From the NCBI RefSeq assembly GCF_921293095.1, contig NC_060259.1:3348001-3412000 (forward strand): a stretch of 64,000 nucleotides of DNA. The letters run 5' to 3'. The notes under the pieces are model-generated. The model was not told where the DNA came from, searched no databases, and worked only from the letters and a program-made list of their open reading frames with translations. Shown here in pieces: positions 55,169-64,000 of the stretch (positions are counted from its first letter, which is position 1; every line of letters begins with the position of its first letter). Source of the stretch: Ischnura elegans. Its lineage: Eukaryota > Arthropoda > Insecta > Odonata > Coenagrionidae. The position numbers were made by a program, and so were the translations under genes.

Positions 55169-56076
55169 GCCCGTATGACACTTCCCAATTTATTGGCCAA
55201 TCCATTGGATATTGGATTGTGGACCCACTGACACACACCAATTTCTAGCCCAATCTCCGTTTCACAATATTGGGCACAATTTCTTGGCCAATCTAGATTT
55301 TAGAACGGGTTCTATTTTCTCGAGGCCAATCTCCAATCAGAACTCAGTGTCGTCGACTCCTAGTGGCCAAATCTATAAGCTCTTTGCAAAACATTTCACC
55401 TCGGAATTTTAATATCATATATACAAACTTTAGAAGCATAGCAATCCATGGAATAGCTCAAATAATTAATATGTACTTTGAGAGAACATAAATTCACAAA
55501 CATCAACTGTCTAAAGTGGGTAATTCGGAAATAACATTTCGGATATTTAATGAATAAAAACGTCGTGATTCTCCTCGTTTGCGTCTATATTTTGTTTAAA
55601 TTACAATTATTAAACTATTTTTCATGATTTGAGCGCTAAAGTTTCGGGTGAAAGTCCCAATTGATGACACAATCTCTGTTTATTCGATGAACATATTCCA
55701 GCCAAAACGAGCCGCTACGTTATCTTGGCTCACCTATGAGATCACAATATTTCCTATCTTTCATCATTCAAGGAACTCACCCGAATGAAATTTCGAGCAA
55801 TTCGAAAATATCTTTGCAGCCCCTCGAAATAGTTATTAAATTTACAATTATTATGCCACCTCCCATTCTGTAGCTCATTGGCAATCAATCTGCGTCTTGA
55901 GATGCTCTTTCGTCATTTTGTGTTATTTGGCGTTCTCTAGTGGGGTATTAGAACACTATAACGGCCAATATTGGTGTAAATATTGGTACGTGTCATACGA
56001 TGCCTAAAGCCCAATATTTTAACCAATATTGCGCGCCGATATATTGGCCAATAAATTGGCAAGTGTCATACGGGCT
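55169..56076. mobile_element. Harbinger-like non-autonomous element
   Basis: Inverted ends AGCCCGTATGACACTT and AAGTGTCATACGGGCT, flanked by TAA at 55166-55168 and 56077-56079. AATATTGG and ATTGGCCAAT words recur inside both ends. 908 bp, with no transposase. Confidence 0.78.
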
Positions 56077-56285
56077 TAACTTTGAATACAACCCAAGAGA
56101 CTAGAGAGCATAATTCAATTCTGGGCGCTGGACAGCACAAAATAACAAAAGTAATGTCCTTGCAAGAATTTCAACAAAATGCAAGGATGGATTGCTGATA
56201 ACTCTCAAGGAAAATACCTAAGCTACTGACATATGTTGGTCTCATTGAAGTATTTAATTAATAGAAATTTGAAAACTTTACTTAC

Positions 56286-56445
56286 AGCTTAGAGCCGAAT
56301 GAATGTGTGTCTGTCCAAACTTTATGTTCCCTTTAAGGCCTTCCAATGAATAATATTTTGCAATATCATCTAAGAATGATGCTCTCAACCCACGCCTTGT
56401 TGCATCTGGTGGAGTAGAACCCCCAACTCTTTTCAAAAAATCAAT
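56286..56445 (-). CDS. DUF4806-like exon
   Basis: 160-nt exon with acceptor TTTATTTCAG and donor GTAAGT, open throughout: IDFLKRVGGSTPPDATRRGL, then DDIAKYYSLEGLKGNIKFGQ and a short end in phase 1. The order hydrophobic helix, GG-x-T-P, (I/L)A..YSLEG..G...F is that of DUF4806. It is more intact than the copy at 47036-49756. THAP-type exons lie 2.3-3.3 kb upstream on the same strand, and a possible small exon ending at 57434 (VASCQKHLHDDVKSFGSKFQ) lies between. Confidence 0.65.
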
Positions 56446-56529
56446 CTGAAATAAAAATTATTATATTAGGGATAATTCATTGAACCAAAGGCTGTACACA
56501 TCCACTATGACAATTTTACATGAAGAATA

Positions 56530-57060
56530 CTGGGTGTCCCATTTATCTTGATCACCCGAAATAACTTTTTGTCCAGATGGAAATTCAAAAATGTGTCAAG
56601 CAAATGTTCATTAGCCGTCAGGGGGACATTAATTAGCATGATTGACTTCCTTGTAGCTTTATTATTTACAAAGATATGAACAGTGGTATGTCTTTTTAAA
56701 ATGGCACTCTATATTTTTTATTTGGCAGTTCATTTCCTCTCCTAAAGACTTATTCAAAAATGTAGCACAGTGGACCATGATTAACATAAACACAGTGTTA
56801 TGAAAAATGTCTGACTCAATAGCACTTAGTGCAGGTAGGCGGGTATTGGAACTACTCCACCAGTCATTCATAAAAAATATAGGGTGTCATTTAAAAAAGA
56901 CATACCACTCTTCAAATCTTTGTAGAAACAAAGATACAAGGAAGGCAGTCATGCTGATTAATGTCCCCCTGAGAGCTTATGAACATTTGCTTGACACATT
57001 TTTGAACTTCCATCTGAACAAAAAGTTATTTCTGGTGGTCAAGATAAATGGGATACCCTG
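56530..57060. mobile_element. Fold-back element with ~200-bp inverted arms
   Basis: Left arm (GGGTGTCCCATTTATCTTGA at 56532) and right arm (its inverse near 57040-57059) are about 85-90% alike, around a spacer of roughly 110 bp. CAGGGTGTCCCATTTATCTTGA-type sequence is a recurrent arthropod repeat terminus. No function. Confidence 0.7.
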
Positions 57061-57649
57061 CATAATTGGAATCAAGATCAAACAGTCTGGTTGCTTAGAA
57101 GAAAACAATATTAGGGAGTCAACGCATCTCAAAGTCTTTGATCACTCTATTGAAAAGTGCTTCAAGCAAACATAAAGGAAGATGAATCTAAACCATTTCC
57201 TTTACTGGCCTGGGTATTAATAATATTACCACAGATAAACTGATATTCACTTTATCATTATGGCCCAATGGTTTTATCCCTGAGTAATGTGCACAAATAG
57301 ACTTGCCTCCAACAAATCAAATCCCATTCCTTATCCCCTCTTTAACAAAATCACAGTGACATCTTTAACTACAAAAAATTATCAAAAATGAGACACAAAA
57401 TTGATTGAAATGTTTTCTTTTAATAACAATTACCTGATTGGAACTTTGATCCAAAACTTTTTACATCATCATGAAGATGTTTTTGACATGAAGCTACACT
57501 TAAACCCACTACACCTAAATGAAAAATAAACACTATAAAAAATCTAAATAACTTTAAATTACTCAATAAATAGTAAAGCCGAGAAGTTTTTCTTCATAAT
57601 CCTCCCACACTACGGTGATGCAATGCGTCAAGCATTAAAATAAATTTAA

Positions 57650-57850
57650 CCCAGACGGCACAGAACCCTCCGTATCTAATTCGTATGTACATTAGTACCC
57701 ATTGACTACGGGGATACTATGCCGCTTCGTCGCTTTTCGTCAATGGATACTTTCCATTCGCGGCCTGTCGACGAAGCGCGTACGCAGCATGTGAATGTCC
57801 GCTACGAAGCACGTACGATAGGATACGAAGCGCGCAGGAACACAGCACTC
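57650..57850 (+). mobile_element. Left terminus of element C-type (CCCAGACGGCAC) with TACGAAGC array
   Basis: CCCAGACGGCACAG at 57650 faces the inverted CCCAGACGGCACTG ending at 59995. Both abut AA. TACGAAGC/GCTTCGT words recur about eight times to 57840. Whether this and 59995 are the two ends of one element is uncertain, because related exons also lie outside this interval. Confidence 0.55.
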
Positions 57851-57893
57851 AGGCTAATCTCAATCGATGAGAATGTTATGAATCATTATGAAT

Positions 57894-57977
57894 TGTAAGT
57901 TCTCAATAGGTAAATAATACTATATCATGAATTCTAATTACCATGATACAGTACTATTTACCTATTGAGAACTTACA
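57894..57977. repeat. ~35-bp arm hairpin
   Basis: TGTAAGTTCTCAATAGGTAA at 57894 pairs with the inverse arm ending at 57977, with two or three mismatches and a loop of about 12 nt. Confidence 0.65.
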
Positions 57978-58730
57978 AAACTTACTCGGCCACTTAAATA
58001 ACTGCGAAAAATGAGATTCTCAAGGCTAATTCACGCATCCCCAGCATTCTTAAGTGGCACGTACTTACATGGAAACCTTGAGATGTTAATAAGAGTAAAT
58101 TCTTATTAATTTTGACACTAAATAAGACATCACATAGCCCACGAGCATTAAAAAGCTTACCCTAAAGCCTGACGAAATAAAATTTTTAAATAAAAATTGC
58201 CGATGAAACAGGATTGCTGACACATCTACTATTAGTATGATCGAATTCATCAAAATGCAAGCAAAAATTAACGTATAGTTCAGTCTCAGCTACTAAAACT
58301 TACCCATATCAGGCGCTAAAGCATTTGAAAAATTATTTGGGATGAGTAAAAGTCTCTAGGTCACTGCAGTAAATGTATCAACCTATTAAAAATATGAAAG
58401 TCCTGCCAAATCACCAGCATAAACACTTGTAAAATAAAACATGGTATCTCTTAGATCACACCTCCGATTTTACACTTACTTTGCATGAAGTCACCACCAC
58501 AAGAAATTTTAAAGAGGCAGGAAAGAAAAAACCCACAGAAATACAATACATATATTATGTATTTTCTATTGTCAACCACAATAATATTTCCAATTTTCTC
58601 TTCTATCCCACATCTAATTTAGCGAAACAATTACTCTTATTCTCTTTCGAATAAAAAATTATTTAAAAGAGGATCGACTGGTCGATACATAAAAACTATC
58701 TTCAATACTTTCTCCGATGAACGTCCACTA

Positions 58731-59559
58731 TCACAGCATCAACTTGCACAAATCAAATCCACATCCACAAATATATGTCACTTCTGCCACAATGTCTGTC
58801 TTCTTGGCGACAGGTAACAGTGAAGCAATGGTACCTTCCTCCAATCTGGGCACCTTCAATTCAGCAAGAATTTTCTCCTCGTCTTCTCGTCCAAGGCCAC
58901 AGATTATTTTCTGATATCACAAGGTGCGATGTGAAGCTCACACATCTAAAATTAATAAATAATAAAATACCATGTAACTTATTAGGTCAAATCATTTCCA
59001 ATTTTTGGTATTTCTCCATGAGAAATCAAATTACTAGGCTCGTAAATATAGTAAATATTTGTATGCCTGATATTTTTATTGTTTTAAACTATAGCATAAG
59101 ATAATTTGAAATGATGAAAGCCGACGTGTAATACACCATAGGGCAAGCTAAGAAGCAATATTTGATCCTATAAACTTGGCAGCTTATTCCTAGTTTCTCC
59201 TTTAACCACACGTTTACCGAATGAATTAATACAAAAAAGACAACTAAAATGCAAGAATTTTCAAACGAATTGCTGTTACAATATTTTGAATCACCATTTT
59301 TAGTACTGAATAGTACTATAGTACTTCAGTACTGAATAGTTCGGGATGTTGATGCATCAACATCCCGAAGCCACTTCTAACTTAAAATTACATCCAAATA
59401 ATTAAAGCGAGAAAGATTACATACCTCACAGTTTTTCGTAGGGGTGAAATGTTTTCTTCTTATCGCCCAAATGCACTTCTTCTTCAACTCAGGATCTTTT
59501 GGAAAGCTAAAAACTTGAACCATGTCCCGGAGTTTCCATTGCATCCCGACAATACACAC
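58731..59559 (-). CDS. THAP-domain exons of element C
   Basis: Exon 1 (about 59425-59559, donor GTATGT): VFSFPKDPELKKKCIWAIRR then TPTKNC, the core of a THAP zinc-finger DNA-binding domain. Exon 2 (58731-58910, acceptor ATATCAG): LAELKVPRLEEGTIASLLP, corresponding to the conserved Pro/Leu end of THAP. The exons join in phase 0. The first Cys pair of the C2CH finger reads CIVGM in this frame, with a TGC one base away, so a small indel may have damaged it. THAP domains bind transposon ends in P-like elements. Neighbouring minus-strand DUF4806 exon at 56286. Confidence 0.6.
59340..59369. repeat. Perfect 30-bp palindrome
   Basis: TTCGGGATGTTGATG followed directly by its exact inverse, no spacer. 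Preceded by a cluster of AGTACT words (59310-59335). Confidence 0.9.
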
Positions 59560-59639
59560 ACGAAAGGCACTTTTAACAAAAATATCTCACAAACACGTTT
59601 CTGAAGCCCAGTGAATGAAATTAAAGAATAAGGGAAACT

Positions 59640-59995
59640 TCACCATTACCAGACACTCTATTTTTCACAAAATTAACCACAAAAATCCCTGAAATGTGGT
59701 GAGACGTGACGTAAACGATGCGATCTCCAACGGCTTGTGAAGGCATGTGATCTTTGTAGGAGGATATGGCACGATAGCACCACCCGCGAAAGAAAATAGT
59801 CCCAGACCGAATACAGTTTTATCGATGAGATACAATTTTATCGATGCATATGAATTTGCCAGTCCTCTTGCATCTTTTTTCGTCATTAAAGGAAATAAAG
59901 AAACAAAACCTTTTTAGTAACTTCCTAAGCGCGATTTTTGTATCTTGATGGTCCACCCTCGTATTCAGGTACGAAAACTTCCAGTGCCGTCTGGG
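59640..59995 (-). mobile_element. Right terminus and 5' leader of element C
   Basis: On the minus strand begins CCCAGACGGCACTGG and matches 37319-37690 throughout. It lies just upstream of the THAP exons and probably carries their promoter and leader. The shared ORF segment (LANSYASIK, FGLGLFS) is conserved as DNA; coding status is unclear. Confidence 0.65.
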
Positions 59996-60359
59996 AAGGT
60001 TATGCATATGCAATGTTTTTCAATCCACAGAAGATGGATTGACTGAGCTGTCTCAGGAAGTGTGAGAAGGTTGAAAATATTAAGAATATGCTTCATTTAA
60101 AATAAAAAATGTTGCAATAAGCAACACATCTACTTACCCAGATTCTGATGAAGGAAGCAAAAGTAGAACTTCAGCGGTTGATAAACTTTTGTTGGAGAGG
60201 TTTCGCAAACATAACGCTACAAAATTACGTAGTAACAGTAGATGATTGCCTAGGTGCTGGTGAAACAAGTAAAAGAAGAACTTAAGAGGCTGATATGCTT
60301 CGGCAGGATCAATTCCGCTCACGAAGAACACAACACAGTTCACGTAACATTATTAATGT
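59996..60359. other. Unassigned, one possible plus-strand exon
   Basis: After an acceptor-like TACCCAG at 60135-60141 the plus strand reads DSDEGSKSRTSAVDKLLLER and on to a stop near 60220. It is charged and exon-like but has no family match I recognise. Confidence 0.3.
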
Positions 60360-61750
60360 GCACATGAGTAGGAGTAAATTGGCGAGTCTGGCACATGACG
60401 TCACAGCATCATTTACCTTGAATATCTTCCACATTTGAATTGATAAATTTTTGCTTTAAACGGTATAACTGTAAGCATTTTATCATCCTTCGAATCCAAT
60501 CATCAAATTTTCTAAGACTCTTTCAGGGTCCAAAGTAAGCATACTAGGGTATCCAATTTGAAGAGTTAGCGCTTTGACAGTTACTACAAAAAATGTTTCT
60601 CCTTCAACGTTATACACGAATCACTGATTATCTTTTACGAATTCAACCCGTAACTCTCAAAAAGTGAATGGGGAGTCTGGCGCATGACGTCACAGCATAA
60701 TTTACCTTGAATATCTTCCACATTTGAATAGATAAATTTTTGCTTTAAACGGTATAGCTGTAAGCATTTTATCATCCTTCGAATCCAATCATCAAATTTT
60801 CTAAGACTCTTTCAGGGTCCAAAGTAAGCATACTAGGGTATCCAATTTGAAGAGTTAGCGCTTTGACAGTTACTACAAAAAATGTTTCTCCTTCAACGTT
60901 ATACACGAATCACTGATTATCTTTTACGAATTCAACCCGTAACTCTCAAAAAGTGAATGGGGAGTCTGGCGCACGACGTCACAGCATCGTTTACCTTGAA
61001 TATCTTCTACATTTGAATAGATAAATTTTTGCTTTAAACGGCATAGCTGTGAGCATTTAATTATCCTTCGAATCCAGTCATCAAATTTCCTAATACTCAT
61101 TCAGGGTCCATAGTAAGGGTACTAGGGTATCCAATTTGAAGAGTTAGCGTGTTGACAGTTATTACAGAAAATGTTTCTCTTTCATTGTTATACACGAATC
61201 ACTAATTATATTTTACAAATTCAAACTGAAAGTCTCTTTAACTGAATGCCGATCATAGCGCATGACGTCACAGCTTCATCTACCTTTAATATCTTCTACA
61301 TTTGAATAAATAAATTTTTGCTTTAAACGGCATAGCTGTCAGCATTTTATTATCCTTCGAATTCAACCATCAAACTAGCTAAGACTTATTCAGGGTCCAA
61401 AGTAAGGATACCAGGGTATCTTATTTGAAGAGTAAGCGTTTTGTCAGTTATTACAGAAAATGTTCCTCCTTTGTCGTAATATACGAATCATTGATTATAT
61501 TTTACGTATTCAACCGGTAAGCCTCCAAAGGTGCATGCCGAAGCTGGCATATGACGTCACAGCAGCATCAAACTTTAATATCTTCCACATTTCAATAGAT
61601 AAATGTAAGCTTTAAACGGCATAGCTGTTAGCATTATATCATCTCTCGGATGAAACAATTAAATTTCCTCAGACCCTTGAGGCTCCATTGCCAGGGTGCA
61701 AGGGTACTCCTATTTCACGATATATCGTTTTGACGTCTATTACATAAAAT
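60360..61750. repeat. 289-bp satellite, about 4.7 tandem units
   Basis: TGACGTCA (CGACGTCA in unit 3) recurs at 60396, 60685, 60974, 61263 and 61552, spaced exactly 289 bp each time. Units 1 and 2 are nearly identical, unit 3 somewhat diverged, units 4 and 5 clearly diverged, yet the length never changes. Non-coding. Confidence 0.95.
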
Positions 61751-61959
61751 GTTCATCATTAAAGCTAATAAACGAAACCATACTTTGTATTAACCTGTTC
61801 TCTAATATTTATACTTTCTATTCTAATATTCCAAATTAGTGTTAAATTTTTCACTGTTTTTAAAATCGAGAGATCATTCCCATCATTCTAATGCAACCTC
61901 TAACATATTTAAGGGTTATTGTTCTGGGTAAATAAATTAAGAAATAAATAATACATTTT

Positions 61960-62229
61960 TTAATTTGTAATGTTTTTTATTAATTTGCGTGCATAAAACT
62001 TTTCATCCCCGTTTAAGTTGTAGGAACATACTCCCCCTTCAGTCGTCCTGAACATCCGGGGATAGTATAGATTTCTCTCTCCCCCATCATAATTAATTAG
62101 GGTCAACAACCCCTCTCCGTATCGGGTACTAATCCTCTCCTTCCGATACCTCACCCATCCTCCAACTCTTACTTCTTGAGGAAGGTGAACACCTCCAGTA
62201 CATCTTGTAGTCTTCTCCTTAATAATCAC
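61960..62229 (-). CDS. Hypothetical terminal exon, unknown protein
   Basis: Open 89-codon segment after a strong minus-strand acceptor (pyrimidine run then CTGGCAG at about 62229-62235). Contains VRVGGWVRYRKERISTRYGE, then LLTLINYDGGERNLYYPRMF and a Lys-rich end. Composition is protein-like (GW, RYG, YYP, charged), and TRYGEGLL followed by a YxPxxF segment recalls small proteins of mobile elements, but I cannot assign a family. A Pro-rich ATG-initiated segment (EGSKSPPLPRPVPLTRPPP) at about 62420-62330 on the same strand may be an upstream exon. Confidence 0.4.
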   Translation of the reverse strand: MIIKEKTTRCTGGVHLPQEVRVGGWVRYRKERISTRYGEGLLTLINYDGGERNLYYPRMFRTTEGGVCSYNLNGDEKFYARKLIKNITN

Positions 62230-62429
62230 TGCCAGAATAAATGGATAGAGAAAATATCAGGTATTGATAAATTAGATACATTATCATATATTTCATAACG
62301 AAAAAGAAAAGAAACTCTTTCAAATTAGCAGGAGGAGCTTGCTGTGTTGGTGAGGGTATGAGGTGGTGGTCGTGTAAGAGGTACCGGTCGTGGTAGTGGA
62401 GGGGATTTCGATCCTTCCATAACAAAAGG

Positions 62430-64000
62430 AAGAGAATAAATTAACATCATATTGAACAATGAGATTTAAGAACTCCGATTTTTTCTTTCGTGCTTACTTT
62501 TGTAATGAAAACCATTGACTTTTCGAATAAATAAGTGATTACCAGCATAGATGTATCCTAATGATAATTGAGAAAATACTTCAATTTTTTGACATAGTTA
62601 TCAAAATAAAAACAGAATAAGGGAAAGCATGAGAGCTTAGAGAACAATGAGAAACGAGAGGAAATGGGTATCTCCTGTCTGAACCAACGAGTGTGCTTCA
62701 TGACCAATAAGTTATTTGTAGTGATACGTAAAAAATTCTAATGTGATAAATGCGATATTGATGCGTTGCACGTGAATAAATGCGGCATAGGCGCGATGAC
62801 TGGACTTTTATGATGTTTAATCAGCAAATTTGTCTTTCCGATGGTAAAATTCGTAAATTTAGTCACGAGCTCTGTGGAAATGCTCTGCCGACTCATACTG
62901 CTAATTGAATGAGACTCAAACTAGACCATACAGGCTACACCACCGCCCCCGCCAGCCCATTTTCGCACGCTTCCGTCTAAAAGGCGCAAAAAATCGGGGA
63001 GTTCACCAATTGGAATATAGAAGCATTTCTCCCTCTTTACCTTTCTTCCTGAGAATGTTTTTTTTTCAGACTGTCACCTTGACTACGGTTATTAAAAACG
63101 CTACCAAAGATCGTTAGCGGTCTATACGACGATGATATTTTGTGTTTTGCCTTGTATATCGGAAGGTGCTTGGCTCAATGGAATAGACCCGAATGTGTAG
63201 GGTAGACAGAGGTACGTTTACACATGGGGTAGATTTACGCGGTGCACTTTACCTAACCGAGTTAAAACTATAGCGCGCCATAAGTCATAACATATTAATG
63301 CTCTTCCTTAGGGCCTATTCACGAGATTGTTACGTCAATCAAGCATCGGTCTAGCGTTATGTAAGCTTGTCCCAAGAGCGGGCAAGTTAAGTCTCCCGTC
63401 TACCCAACGTAGATAGAATAAATAAAAATGTCTTTCTAACAAGCCATTGTAATACTTATTCTTGTAGTTTTCTTGAGTGCACATTTTTTACTAATATTTT
63501 TTTAAAATAATTCAAAAATTATTAAAATCAGTACAACCGTTCTTGATTTAGAACTGGTGTTTTGAAACCGTTCATTGATTATCAGGTGGTACGAAGTTCA
63601 CCGGGGGTGAGATAGTTTAGTATATATCTTATTCCTTAATTAATTTTTGTCAACGCATTATTAAAACTGTTCCGTATTTTTTCAAATAACTGTGTTTCAC
63701 CGCACTTTGTCGTCATCTACTGATAATGTGTAATGAAAAAAGAAAAGAAAGACGCTACTCAATGCTATAAACTATAATTGAAGGTGCTATAAAATTAAAA
63801 TGAAAGTGCTATTTACACGTATCTCTAGTTATTAGTGATGCTTCTGGTTTATTTTGAGGTTGGGTCAATTTTTTAATATCTTTTCCGACTTTTCGACGCA
63901 TATTCGTCATCTTCATTGACTTCCCACGTCGTAAATATAAGCACCCGAGTTTGACGCAATATTGTGAAGTAATGGTTCGTCTAATTAAAAAAATAATACT
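62430..64000. other. Intergenic, nothing recognised
   Basis: No domain, RNA gene or repeat boundary found. Confidence 0.5.

Overview
The window is a repeat-dense stretch of a large animal genome, most likely an arthropod. It carries spliced exons with GT/AG borders, Penelope elements with GIY-YIG domains, a PHD-finger LINE, copia and gypsy LTR elements, and many cut-and-paste DNA transposons. Nothing prokaryotic or organellar is present. The only host gene I recognise with confidence is the 5' half of ppan (Peter pan, a Brix-domain ribosome-biogenesis factor), on the minus strand at 20951-21745 with three visible exons.

Layout. 1-4482: a LINE with ORF1 (PHD finger) and ORF2 (endonuclease-RT) in one frame, separated by a single UGA followed by CUAG. 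4624-6339: a dead Tigger/pogo-type transposon. 7560-8379: a Penelope fragment framed by 282-bp inverted arms and a 13-bp target duplication. 10449-12281: a TA-flanked DNA element with a nested Harbinger-like MITE. 13857-18549: a 4.7-kb transposon with 1-kb inverted arms and a decayed transposase. 20042-20637: two inverted copies of one MITE. 20951-21745: ppan.

22304-36682 is a copia element with near-identical LTRs and an ATAGC target duplication. It is split by a 9.8-kb DNA element (26074-35864) that itself holds a gypsy element with apparently identical LTRs (26905-30461), a smaller TA element, and candidate exons. 37981-45073 is a minus-strand gypsy element, truncated at its 5' side and split by a 4.8-kb DNA element (38666-43427). 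45074-59995 is a mosaic of DNA-transposon ends and minus-strand exons encoding DUF4806-like and THAP-like domains. It is interrupted by an apparently intact gypsy element (49762-54579) that uses a G GGA AAC frameshift site. 60360-61750 is a tandem satellite of exactly 289-bp period. The rest is mostly unannotated intergenic DNA.

Unifying observation. Several DNA-element ends share the terminus CCC-N5/6-GCAC, lie against a 2-bp TA or AA target, and carry family-specific clusters of short subterminal words (GGACGTCC, GTCTC, TACGAAGC and others). The exons in and around them resemble THAP and DUF4806 domains and end in a W(L/F)-x-H-A-(K/E)-x-R motif. My inference is a diversified family of intron-containing transposons. 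This, the LINE readthrough context and the hammerhead-like motifs on Penelope remnants are the strongest leads. All family assignments come from recognising motifs by eye; no database search was possible.
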